DNA of 64,000 nt from Curvibacter lanceolatus ATCC 14669 (GTDB lineage: Bacteria > Pseudomonadota > Gammaproteobacteria > Burkholderiales > Burkholderiaceae_C). Each line of letters begins with the position of its first letter. The stretch's first letter is position 1. Below the pieces are notes generated by a model. The model ran no database searches. It had not been told where the DNA came from and saw nothing but the letters and a program-made list of their open reading frames with translations. The stretch is taken from contig NZ_KB906253.1 in assembly GCF_000381265.1 (NCBI RefSeq), forward strand, positions 558,001 through 622,000. The letters are read 5' to 3'. Positions 56,524-63,632 of this stretch are shown here, in pieces. Both the position numbers and the translations under genes were made by a program.

Positions 56524-56784
56524 ATGAGCCTGATGCCCGAACACCTGCACGAAGCCAGCCAGCTGGTGGGTGCCGCCTCCAGCCTGCGCGATGCCGCCGC
56601 GCTGTGGCGCGCCCACCACCCCGAAATCCGCGCCCTGGTGGTGGACGCCTTTGACATGCGCGACGAGGCCCCCACGCTGATCCTGGGCGCCCGCCGCGTC
56701 TACCTGGCCGCCAGCGACGGCCATTGCTGGCAGATCACGCAGGAGCCGGCCCAGGCCTCGGCGCTGATCCTGACCGAGGTCTGA
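56524..56784 (+). CDS. Small nif-operon protein (DUF6129-like), unknown function
   Basis: An 86-residue protein: an N-terminal helix LHEASQLVGAASSLRDAAAL followed by a short alpha/beta part ending CWQITQEPAQASALILTEV. I believe it belongs with small unknown proteins found beside nifT in other nif clusters (DUF6129-like), but this is from memory. CCAGGAG precedes the start. It is separated from the next gene by two bases. Confidence 0.75.
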   Translation: MSLMPEHLHEASQLVGAASSLRDAAALWRAHHPEIRALVVDAFDMRDEAPTLILGARRVYLAASDGHCWQITQEPAQASALILTEV

Positions 56785-56786
56785 GC

Positions 56787-57950
56787 ATGCAGACCGACAC
56801 CATCGCCCTGTTCGAGCCCGAGGCCGGCCCGCAGGAGAGCGCGCTGATCCAGGCCGTGCTCGATTCGGGCCGCTGGAGCGACGGCCCCATGCTGGAAGCC
56901 TTTGAGCAGGCCTTTGCCGGCTGGGTGGGCCGTGCCCATGCCGTGGGCGTGGCCAGCGGCACCCTGGGCACCTGGATGGCCCTGCGCGCCCTCGGCATCG
57001 GGCCGGGCGACGAGGTGGTGTGCGCGGCCCACACCTGGCACCAGGTGGCCCAGGCCATCACGCTGTGCGGTGCCACCCCGGTGTTTGCCGACATCGACTA
57101 CTGGAGCGGCTGCCTGAGCGCCGACAAGGCCGCGCTGCGCATCGGCCCGCGCACCCGGGCCCTGCTGGCCGGCAACACCAATGGCCACCCGGCCGCCTGG
57201 GGGCCGCTGCGGGCCCTGGCCCAGGCCCACGGCCTGGCGCTGATCGAAGACAGCACCGAGGCGCTGGGCTCGCGCTACGGCGGCCAGACCGTGGGCAGCT
57301 TTGGCGACCTGGCGGTGTTCGACTTCTCGTCCCCCCTGGCCTTGTGCACGGGCGAGGGCGGCATGGTTGTGACCGACGACGAACAACTGGCCCATGAGCT
57401 GCGCTACCTGCGCCAGCGCCGGCTGAGCGACCGGCATTCGGTGTCGGTGGGCTCGCGCGTGCCCCTGCAGGCCGGCCTCAGCGAGCTGAGCGCCGCCCTG
57501 GGCCTGGCCCAGCTGGCGTCGCTGGACGAGCGCCTGCTGCAGCGCAAGCAGGTCGAGACCTGGTACCACGAGCAGATGCAGAGCTTTGAAGGCATCAAGC
57601 CCCCTTACCTGGGCGAAGACGTGGACGAGGTGCACTGGATGCTCTACGTGGTGCACCTGGGCAAGCGCTTCACCGCCAGCGCCCGCACCCAGATGATCGA
57701 CGACCTGCGCGCCTGCGGCATCGAGAGCGCGGCCTACAGCCACCCCTTGCACCAGCAGTTCTTCTACATGAACGCCGGCGACACCATCGGCCGCAAGCGC
57801 GGCCTGCTGCCCGATACCGAGCGCATCGGTGACCGCGCCCTGGCCCTGCCGCTGCATGGCGGCCTGGGGCCGGAGCACATCCAGTACATCGTCAAGACCC
57901 TCAAGGACACCGCCACCAATGTCGGTGCCGGGGCCGCCATCTACCTGTGA
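56787..57950 (+). CDS. DegT/DnrJ/EryC1-fold protein lacking the PLP lysine
   Basis: A 387-residue protein with the sugar aminotransferase fold: GRWSDGPMLEAFEQAFAGWV, GVASGTLGTWMALRALG, GDEVVCAAHTWHQVAQAI, the cofactor aspartate D155 in LIEDSTEALGSRYGG and the TGEGGMVVTDD loop. Where active members have a lysine about five residues before TGEGG, the sequence reads FSSPLALCTGEGG, with L184 at the lysine position. It thus cannot form a normal internal aldimine and may be a regulatory or binding protein. It lies two bases after the small gene and nine bases before the SIR2-like gene in the nifB operon. Confidence 0.85.
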   Translation: MQTDTIALFEPEAGPQESALIQAVLDSGRWSDGPMLEAFEQAFAGWVGRAHAVGVASGTLGTWMALRALGIGPGDEVVCAAHTWHQVAQAITLCGATPVFADIDYWSGCLSADKAALRIGPRTRALLAGNTNGHPAAWGPLRALAQAHGLALIEDSTEALGSRYGGQTVGSFGDLAVFDFSSPLALCTGEGGMVVTDDEQLAHELRYLRQRRLSDRHSVSVGSRVPLQAGLSELSAALGLAQLASLDERLLQRKQVETWYHEQMQSFEGIKPPYLGEDVDEVHWMLYVVHLGKRFTASARTQMIDDLRACGIESAAYSHPLHQQFFYMNAGDTIGRKRGLLPDTERIGDRALALPLHGGLGPEHIQYIVKTLKDTATNVGAGAAIYL

Positions 57951-57959
57951 AAGCCGCCC

Positions 57960-58808
57960 ATGAACACACCTCTGATGGCCACCCTGGCCGAGCAACTTGA
58001 CAAGGGCCTGATCGTGCCCTACCTCGGCCCGGGCATGCTGGCCCTGTGCCCCGAGGCCCCGGTGCCGGCCACGCCGCTGGCCCTGGCCGAGCTGATGACC
58101 TCGCAGGTCAGCGTGCCGCACAAGATCCGCAAGCGGCTGACGCAGGCGGCGCAGTTCATCGAGAACTTCAAGCACCGCAAATCGGTGGTGCACCTGATGA
58201 ACCAGGCCTTTGCCGCGCCCACCACGCCCTCGGCCCTGCACCTGGCCCTGGCGCGCAGCAATGCCGGCCTGCTGGTCGATGGCTGGTACGACGACACCCT
58301 GGCCACCGCGCTGGCCCAGGTGCGGCCCGAGGGCGGCTGGCTGCAGCTGCAGGGCCTGTCGCAATCGGAACATTTCGGCCACTGGACGGGCGCCTATGCC
58401 GCCAACGGCGAGTTCCTGCCCCAGGCCCCGGGCGGCGCGCAGCCCATTCTCTACAAGCCCATCGGGGCCCATGCGCCGGCCGGCAACTACCTGGTGTCTG
58501 ACAGCGACTATGTCGAGGTGCTGACCGAGATCGACATCCAGACCCCCATCCCGGCGGCCGTGCAGGCCTGGCGCAGCGGGCGGCATTTTCTGTTTCTGGG
58601 CTGCCGCTTCGATGACCAGCTCACACGCAGCTTTGCGCGCCAGATCATGAAGCGCTCCAGCGCCCAGCACTGGGCCGTGCTGCCCGACGAACCCACGCGC
58701 ATGGAGGCGCGCTTTCTGCAGGAGCAGGGCATCACCCGCATCGCCCAGCCGCTGGCCAGCTTTGCCGCCGGCCTGGTGGAGGCCTTGCAGGACACCGCCA
58801 CCGCCTGA
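57960..58808 (+). CDS. SIR2-like domain protein in nif operon
   Basis: A 282-residue protein. The N-terminal LIVPYLGPGMLALCPE and the C-terminal HFLFLGCRFDDQLTRSFARQ resemble the SIR2-like (SIR2_2) fold used in NAD-binding or NADase proteins. The classical GAGxS and catalytic His motifs of true sirtuins are not obvious. Its placement downstream of the DegT-like gene in the nifB operon suggests a nitrogen-fixation role, perhaps protein modification or NAD sensing, but this is speculation. The sequence has no signal peptide. Confidence 0.6.
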   Translation: MNTPLMATLAEQLDKGLIVPYLGPGMLALCPEAPVPATPLALAELMTSQVSVPHKIRKRLTQAAQFIENFKHRKSVVHLMNQAFAAPTTPSALHLALARSNAGLLVDGWYDDTLATALAQVRPEGGWLQLQGLSQSEHFGHWTGAYAANGEFLPQAPGGAQPILYKPIGAHAPAGNYLVSDSDYVEVLTEIDIQTPIPAAVQAWRSGRHFLFLGCRFDDQLTRSFARQIMKRSSAQHWAVLPDEPTRMEARFLQEQGITRIAQPLASFAAGLVEALQDTATA

Positions 58809-58876
58809 GCGCCTGGCCCACCGTTGCCCCGTCACCCCTTTCCTCAACCAGAACCAGCCTTGAGCTGAGTACCACC

Positions 58877-59173
58877 ATGACTGCACTGACCGTCCTGCCC
58901 TCGGGCAAAACCTACGAAGCCACTGCCGGCAGCACCCTGCTGCAGGCCCTGCTTGCCGTTGGCGAGGTGATCGCCAGCAAATGCGATGGGCAGGCCAAAT
59001 GTGGCGCCTGCCATGTGTTCATCCAGGAAGGGCGCAAGGGCCTGTCCAAGATCCAGAAGCTCGAAAACGAGAAACTCGACGCGCTGGTGGGCGTCAGCTC
59101 CAAGTCGCGCCTGGCCTGCCAGGTGGTGCTGGGCACCGAGCCTGCCACCGTCGAACTGCTCAGCTTCGTCTGA
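58877..59173 (+). CDS. 2Fe-2S ferredoxin, nif operon
   Basis: A 98-residue ferredoxin. Cluster ligands are CDGQAKCGACHVF (C-x5-C-x2-C) and a distal cysteine in RLACQVVLG. The middle (KGLSKIQKLENEKLDALVGV) is helical. The pattern is adrenodoxin/Isc-like or FeSII-related rather than plant-type. In Azotobacter the FeSII protein protects nitrogenase from oxygen; whether this one does so or is an electron carrier is not known. It follows the SIR2-like gene after 68 bases. Confidence 0.88.
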   Translation: MTALTVLPSGKTYEATAGSTLLQALLAVGEVIASKCDGQAKCGACHVFIQEGRKGLSKIQKLENEKLDALVGVSSKSRLACQVVLGTEPATVELLSFV

Positions 59174-59181
59174 GGCGGCCG

Positions 59182-59640
59182 GTGACCGGCCCCGGCCCGG
59201 CCAAGCCGGGCGCCACCCCGCAGGCCCGTTCCACCCCTGGGCCTTCCACCCCGGACGAGATCGATCTCTCAGGCCCTTCGCCTTGGGCCACCGGGGCCTT
59301 GCTGGGCCTGATCGAGCAGGCCGCCCAGGGCGTGTTGGTGCTGTGTGAAGGCCTGACCCGCGATGAGCTGCTGGGCTCGCGCCTGACCCGCACGGAAGTG
59401 TTACGCCAGTTGAGCACTTTGACCCTGTCGGCCACCCAGCTGGACGCGGCCGTTCAGACCGCCATGCCCGAGCTGGACTGGGCCGGCTGGGCTGCCCTGG
59501 CTCCACGCCTGCGCGCCCCCGCCGGCCCCGCGCTGGACGAGGCGCTGTGGTTCGCTGTCGAATCGCTGGTGCCTGCCACCTTGCTGTGGCTGCGCTTCTA
59601 CCGCCAACAGCAGCCGCGGTGGTTTCGCATCGGGTTGTGA
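59182..59640 (+). CDS. Unknown nif-operon protein, GTG start
   Basis: A 152-residue protein if started at GTG 59182, which has GAGG nine bases upstream and lies eight bases beyond the ferredoxin stop; no ATG fits. A Pro/Gly-rich lead of about 30 residues is followed by mainly helical sequence with a conserved-looking core (GALLGLIEQAAQGVLVLCEG, LDEALWFAVESLVPATLLWL) and a C-terminal basic RFYRQQQPRWFRIGL. No known domain is recognised. It is the last gene of the nifB operon in this window. Confidence 0.7.
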   Translation: MTGPGPAKPGATPQARSTPGPSTPDEIDLSGPSPWATGALLGLIEQAAQGVLVLCEGLTRDELLGSRLTRTEVLRQLSTLTLSATQLDAAVQTAMPELDWAGWAALAPRLRAPAGPALDEALWFAVESLVPATLLWLRFYRQQQPRWFRIGL

Positions 59641-59771
59641 GGAGTGCTCTCGGTGAGGGGGCGACTCAGAGCGGTGCCTGCGGACATCGGCGCGATTTGG
59701 TGGGCAAGGCCTCATGCCCCCAATGCCCTTCAGTCACCGCAAAAAAACGCTGGCAAAGCCTGGCTGGGCAT

Positions 59772-60488
59772 CTACTGGTTTGGACGCGGGGCTGCTTGAG
59801 TCGTCGTTTCCGTGTGGGTTGTTCCATCAGCAACAGATTTTGTAACCAGGGCTGTGGCGGTGGTGGCAGAACGACCCTCCATGCCGGATTTCACGACCCA
59901 CGAGACGGCACCGGCTGTTGCCAAGCCAAGGGCAATCATGGTCGACACAATCCAGCGCAGATTGACGGACGACTCTTTGTGCATCTCAGTGCGCAGGCGC
60001 TCCACATTCAGCCCAGCTTCACCCACTGCCTTGTTGATGTCTGAACGCAGGGTTTGAAAGGTTTCACCCTGGTGGGCGATCATGACTTTGATCTCGGCAC
60101 GGAATTCGGCTTCCGCCTGCCTGGCAGCCAGCAAGTCTTTGTCGACCTGCAGCCGGGCGTTCTGGAACTGAAGGGCAATCTCTTCGCGAGAAGGGGATGT
60201 CATGGTTTCACCAGTATAGGCGTCAGCTTTTGTTTGTACTTCACCGCATGGCATGCGGATCTCAGTGAGGTCCATTTCTGCTTTGCCGATGCCCTGCTCA
60301 AGTTGTCGCACATGGGGGGACACGCCGGTAGCCGACGAATAGACCAGATGAACGGTTCCTTTGGGGCCTGCTCCATGCGCAGCATCAAACTGAATTCGTT
60401 CAGTGGGCTCGATCTGCGAATGGGACGTGGCCATCTGCAGAAACCGCTGAAATCTGGGGTCGAAGGGCACCTCAACCGTTGCCGGCAT
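59772..60488 (-). CDS. Orphan protein with coiled coil and one membrane helix
   Basis: A 238-residue protein of unknown function. The middle (EIALQFQNARLQVDKDLLAARQ... to VERLRTEMHKESS) is a long amphipathic helix likely to form a coiled coil. A single membrane helix follows at about residues 190-208 (IVSTMIALGLATAGAVSWVV). The tail is Thr-rich. A shorter start at 60203 (MTSPSREEI) would give only the coiled-coil and membrane part. Its base composition is visibly less GC-rich than nif genes. It lies in an interrupting block on the opposite strand to the nifB operon. Confidence 0.6.
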   Translation of the reverse strand: MPATVEVPFDPRFQRFLQMATSHSQIEPTERIQFDAAHGAGPKGTVHLVYSSATGVSPHVRQLEQGIGKAEMDLTEIRMPCGEVQTKADAYTGETMTSPSREEIALQFQNARLQVDKDLLAARQAEAEFRAEIKVMIAHQGETFQTLRSDINKAVGEAGLNVERLRTEMHKESSVNLRWIVSTMIALGLATAGAVSWVVKSGMEGRSATTATALVTKSVADGTTHTETTTQAAPRPNQ

Positions 60489-60568
60489 GGGGCTTGCCCT
60501 CCGCGGTACCTGCTGGCATGGCTGTGGCTGCCCTGGGTTCCAGGGATTCCACAGTCTTCACCATGTGT

Positions 60569-60802
60569 TCAAAAAAAGCTCTTCGACATCTGAACAGTGG
60601 TTCTGATCAGCTTTTGTTCTCTCGCACTGTGGTGGTCTCCTGAGATCACAGGCACAAGCATCGAGTCGATGAAGGTCAGAAGGTACAGGACCTCGCCCGT
60701 TGAGGTGACGCCTCTTGTGACCGAATATTGGCTGGGTTGGTGCACCACGTAGTCGTCAGCAAACTCGGGGTCGGGGGTCGGTGGATTTGTTGTTGCTCTC
60801 AT
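60569..60802 (-). CDS. Small orphan protein, unknown function
   Basis: A 77-residue protein starting MRATTNPPTPDPEFADDYVV, supported by an excellent AAGGAG ribosome site. The core SVTRGVTSTGEVLYLLTFID looks like a folded beta-rich segment, but no family is recognised. It precedes the coiled-coil gene at 60488 by 80 bases on the same strand, so the two may form a small operon of foreign origin within the nif island. Confidence 0.6.
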   Translation of the reverse strand: MRATTNPPTPDPEFADDYVVHQPSQYSVTRGVTSTGEVLYLLTFIDSMLVPVISGDHHSAREQKLIRTTVQMSKSFF

Positions 60803-61158
60803 GCTGTCTCCTTCTGCTTGCCTCGGGGGGCTTGCCTGCTGTGCCACTTGGTGTCCCAATTTCTGGGACCGGTCCAGGCGGATGGCCAGCATGTGATGGC
60901 CTCGTCCCTACCTGCCCACGAAGCGCTCGCCCGGCCAGGCAGCCCGCTTCAAAAGGGCAAGACAAACCGCTTCAAGCCCGTCTGGCACCCACCATTCTTG
61001 CCGTTGGCCAAGCTTCAATCCGTTAGCAATGTTTGCAGGGTGATGCCCGGGCTGTTGCTGTTGAACGGGGCTTGAAGGAAAGAGAAATCAAACGTCTGGC
61101 GGCTGAGGGGCTCGTCTGTATCGGAATCGCCAAAGGTCCAATGTCTCGAACATTGACC
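60803..61158. other. Gene-free stretch within the interrupted nif region
   Basis: No convincing gene was found on either strand. A plus-strand frame around 61033-61170 reads like a fragment of a coding sequence (GLKEREIKRLAAEGLVCIGI) but starts and ends without context. It may be a decayed remnant left from the insertion of the neighbouring orphan genes. Confidence 0.4.
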
Positions 61159-61392
61159 TCAACCCAGCTTGCCGCGCTCGGCCTTCGAGAAGTTGCTCAG
61201 ATGCCCTTCGCGTGCGACCTGGCGGCGGGCCGAGGCGATGATGGCCTTGCTCTGGCCTGGGGGCACCGGGGCGCTGATCTGGCGCTCCAGGGCGCTGCTG
61301 CCGCATTGGGGGCAGGCGGGGGTGCTGCCGGCGCGCACCAGGGCTTCAAAGCGGTGGCCGCAGGCCGGGCAGTGGTAGTCGTAAAGAGGCAT
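61159..61392 (-). CDS. FmdB-type zinc ribbon protein
   Basis: A 77-residue protein starting MPLYDYHCPACGHRFEALV with a second CPQCGSSALER pair; the four cysteines make a rubredoxin-like zinc ribbon as in the FmdB regulatory family. The tail is basic. Members are small putative regulators or metal-binding proteins. It is the last gene of the minus-strand group that diverges from nifH, 26 bases after the ArsC-like gene. Confidence 0.85.
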   Translation of the reverse strand: MPLYDYHCPACGHRFEALVRAGSTPACPQCGSSALERQISAPVPPGQSKAIIASARRQVAREGHLSNFSKAERGKLG

Positions 61393-61418
61393 GGCGAGGG
61401 TCCTTGTGTGGTGGGGCA

Positions 61419-61931
61419 TCAGGCGGCGAGCGGGGGCGGGCTGGCGCAGCGGCCGGCCTCGGGGCCCGGTGGGGTGGTCGATTCGGTGTGAGGGGGCGTA
61501 TGAGCGTGGGCATGGCCATGGGGGTGGGGGTGGGCACAGCCCTCCAGCCCCGTGCTCCCCGGCAGCGTGGCCAGGCTGGGGCCCAGGCCCACCCAGGCGT
61601 GCACGGCCTCGGTCACAAAGCCCAGGTGGTGTTGGGGGCCGCACTGCATCAGTGGCCGGCGTATCAGCAGGGGTTCGGCCAGCAGGCAGGCCAGGGCCTG
61701 ATCGGCGCTCAGGGTGTCGGGGTCGAGCAGGCCTTGGCGGATGCGGGGCGCCGCGCGGTTGAACCAGCTGGGCACGGGCTGGCCCTGCAGAAAGGGCAGC
61801 AGGGTGTCGGGGGTCCAGGCGGTGCGCAGCAGGTCGCGCACTTCCAGGGTGTGGCCGGCGGCGCGCAGCGCGGCCTTCTGCCGGGCGTTGCCGCCGCAGC
61901 CGGGCTTTTCGTAGAAGACGATGTGGCTCAT
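61419..61931 (-). CDS. ArsC-like nitrogenase-associated protein with His-rich tail
   Basis: A 170-residue thioredoxin-fold protein of the ArsC family. It opens MSHIVFYEKPGCGGNARQKA, where the single cysteine matches ArsC, and has RPLMQCGPQHHLGF in the C-terminal part. This resembles the nitrogenase-associated ArsC-like group (TIGR01616, named from memory) rather than arsenate reductases. The last 45 residues are His/Pro-rich (HPHPHGHAHAHTPPHTE), a likely metal-binding appendix. The start overlaps the rhodanese stop (ATGA). Confidence 0.85.
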   Translation of the reverse strand: MSHIVFYEKPGCGGNARQKAALRAAGHTLEVRDLLRTAWTPDTLLPFLQGQPVPSWFNRAAPRIRQGLLDPDTLSADQALACLLAEPLLIRRPLMQCGPQHHLGFVTEAVHAWVGLGPSLATLPGSTGLEGCAHPHPHGHAHAHTPPHTESTTPPGPEAGRCASPPPLAA

Positions 61932-62266
61932 GCGGGCTCCTCCGGGGGCAGGGGGTGGGCCTGGGCCCAGGCCGCGTGGCCGCCGACCAGGTCGCACACG
62001 TCCACATAGCCGAAGTCGGCAAACATCTGGGCCCAGGTCTGGCTGGCGTGGCCGTGGTGGCAGTAGATCAGGATGGGGCGCTTGCGATCGGTCTGCAGCA
62101 GCAGCGCGTCCTGGTTGTGCGGGCCCAGGCGCACCGAGCCGGCCCAGCCATCGCGCTGGTGGCTGCCCGGGTCGCGCGCATCCAGCACCAGGGCGTGGGG
62201 GCGGCTGGCGCACCAGCGCTCCAGCTCGGCCAGCGTGAGCCGGCGGAAGAGGCGGGGGCCGCGCAT
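61928..62266 (-). CDS. Single-domain rhodanese, nif-linked
   Basis: A 112-residue rhodanese with the active cysteine in ILIYCHHGHASQTWA. The domain ends with VDVCDLVGGHAAW. The YCHHGHAS active loop resembles GlpE-like rhodaneses. It may give persulfide sulfur or reduce it in the nitrogenase context. It sits between an unknown protein and the ArsC-like protein in an overlapping gene group divergent from nifH. Confidence 0.9.
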   Translation of the reverse strand: MRGPRLFRRLTLAELERWCASRPHALVLDARDPGSHQRDGWAGSVRLGPHNQDALLLQTDRKRPILIYCHHGHASQTWAQMFADFGYVDVCDLVGGHAAWAQAHPLPPEEPA

Positions 62267-62277
62267 GGCGCCGTCGC

Positions 62278-62886
62278 TCAGACCGGGCGGTTTTCGTTGG
62301 GGTTGCGCACCGGCCCCATCAGGCTCAGGCCTTCGGCGTAGGTGATGGTGTCAAAGGTCACGTCGTACTTGAGCGCCGCATCGGCCACGGCGTCGAGCTT
62401 GCCGGCGGTGTCCTTTTTCTTGAGCTCGCTCTTTTCGAGGTACAGCAGGTCGAGCAGCTCGTTGTAGACGGTCGACTCGTCGATGGGAAGCACATAGAAC
62501 AGTGCGCCGCGGTAGGGCACCTGGTACTTCTTCGACAGGTCGATGTTGTTGCAGAACAGAAAGTACTTGCCGCCTGCGCTCAGGCTGTCGCCCAGCACCT
62601 CGGCCACGTCCTTCAGGTGCTCGAAGCTCAGCAGGTAGCCTGCAAAGAAGGGCAGGTGGGCCTCCCCCACCTGGGCCACGGCCATCACCTGGTCGCAGGT
62701 CAGTTCGGGGGGGCGGGCCTCGTCGGCCAGCTTGGCGGCAAAGCGCAGCGCCAGCTCGCCCCGGAAGCCGACCCGCCCGGGCTTGGCCGTGGGCGCCTTG
62801 AGCACGGGGTTCAGCAGTCGGCCATCGGCATCGAGCGGGCCCAGGGCCGTGTCTTCAATGGGTTTGCGCACCAGGGTTTCAGTCAT
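62278..62886 (-). CDS. Unknown nif-linked protein (202 aa)
   Basis: A 202-residue soluble protein. No domain is recognised with confidence. A conserved-looking central block, HLPFFAGYLLSFEHLKDVAE through KYFLFCNNIDLSKKY and ALFYVLPIDESTVYNELLDL, suggests a compact alpha/beta fold. There is one cysteine in that block (CNN) and one near residue 64 (ELTCDQVM). It overlaps the haemoglobin gene by eight bases, so it is part of the operon divergent from nifH and may serve nitrogenase regulation or protection. Confidence 0.75.
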   Translation of the reverse strand: MTETLVRKPIEDTALGPLDADGRLLNPVLKAPTAKPGRVGFRGELALRFAAKLADEARPPELTCDQVMAVAQVGEAHLPFFAGYLLSFEHLKDVAEVLGDSLSAGGKYFLFCNNIDLSKKYQVPYRGALFYVLPIDESTVYNELLDLLYLEKSELKKKDTAGKLDAVADAALKYDVTFDTITYAEGLSLMGPVRNPNENRPV

Positions 62887-63391
62887 GGTCAGTCCTTGGA
62901 AGGGTGGAGGAAACAGAGGGGCCGGCCGCGCGGTTGCGCAGGTGGTCGGCGGTCTTGGAGAAGGCCTGCATCAGCGCTTGGCGCAGGCCAGGGGGAACCT
63001 CGGTGGCGAGCAGGGCGGCCTGCATGCAGTTCAGCCAGGCATCGCGCTCGGCGTTGCCAATGGCAAAGGGCTGGTGGCGCATGCGCAGGCGCGGGTGGCC
63101 GCGTTGTGCGCTGTAGTCACGCGGCCCACCCAGCCATTCACACAGGTAGCTCACCAGCACGGCCTTCACCGGGCCCAGGTCGGCGGGGTGCATGGCGCGA
63201 ATCACCTGCGCCTCGGGGCGCTGGTCCATCTGCGCATAGAAGGCCTCGACCAGGGCCTGCACCCGGGCCAGGCCGCCCAGCTGTTGGTAGTGCGATACCT
63301 GGGCTGACACCGGCGCGCCCACGGGCGCCGATAGGGGGGGCAACGGGGGGGCTGACTCGGCAGGGGCCGTGGGGTGGGGCAGCGTGCTCAT
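62879..63391 (-). CDS. Truncated haemoglobin, nifH-adjacent
   Basis: A 170-residue protein whose core (VSHYQQLGGLARVQALVEAFY onward, about residue 32) is a 2/2 haemoglobin. It contains MDQRPEAQVIRAMHPADL, LVSYLCEWLGGP and HPRLRMRHQPFAIGNAERDAW, where the histidine of RMRHQPF is the expected proximal haem ligand and the group II pattern fits. The first 30 residues are Pro/Ala-rich. The chosen start (63391) has a purine-rich site upstream, but a sigma-54 promoter lies so close that a later start is possible. It could scavenge oxygen or NO near nitrogenase. Confidence 0.85.
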   Translation of the reverse strand: MSTLPHPTAPAESAPPLPPLSAPVGAPVSAQVSHYQQLGGLARVQALVEAFYAQMDQRPEAQVIRAMHPADLGPVKAVLVSYLCEWLGGPRDYSAQRGHPRLRMRHQPFAIGNAERDAWLNCMQAALLATEVPPGLRQALMQAFSKTADHLRNRAAGPSVSSTLPRTDHD

Positions 63392-63402
63392 GCCCCTCTT
63401 TC

Positions 63403-63418
63403 TGCAATGACCGTACCA
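63403..63418 (-). promoter_or_regulatory. Sigma-54 promoter of the haemoglobin operon
   Basis: On the minus strand it reads TGGTACGGTCATTGCA, a near-perfect TGGYAC-N5-TTGCA element. The predicted transcription start (about 63392) would fall one base before the annotated ATG. Either the message is leaderless or translation begins further in. The promoter itself is convincing. Confidence 0.6.
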
Positions 63419-63510
63419 GGCCAGGCGCGCGCGTGGGCGGCCACCAAACGCGACAAAACAGCCCTTGGGGCGCGCCCGCCTCAGCGGTGTGGGGCTGGCC
63501 GGGCCCGGTT

Positions 63511-63526
63511 TGTCGCAAACGGAACA
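63511..63526. promoter_or_regulatory. NifA upstream activator site between haemoglobin operon and nifH
   Basis: TGTCGCAAACGGAACA matches TGT-N10-ACA and is extended to TTTGTCG on the left and ACAAAG on the right. It is 115 bases upstream of the nifH -24 element and about 93 bases from the -24 element of the divergent operon, so one site could serve both directions. Confidence 0.75.
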
Positions 63527-63632
63527 AAGCGCTGCAGCAGGCCGGACAAAGCGCCCGCCAAGCCCGCCACAAGCCGACATGTTGGTGTCGTTTTGTCGTA
63601 AACAGCGCGCTGATCGGGCTGGAACACCGTGA

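Noticed and set aside
56700-58886. A 728-codon open frame on the minus strand
   Set aside because: It is antisense to the DegT-like and SIR2-like genes and has the His/Gln/Gly-rich composition of a shadow frame.
61033-61491. Plus-strand frame of 152 codons opposite the FmdB gene
   Set aside because: The second half is antisense to the zinc-ribbon gene; the first part might be a gene remnant but cannot be supported as a gene.
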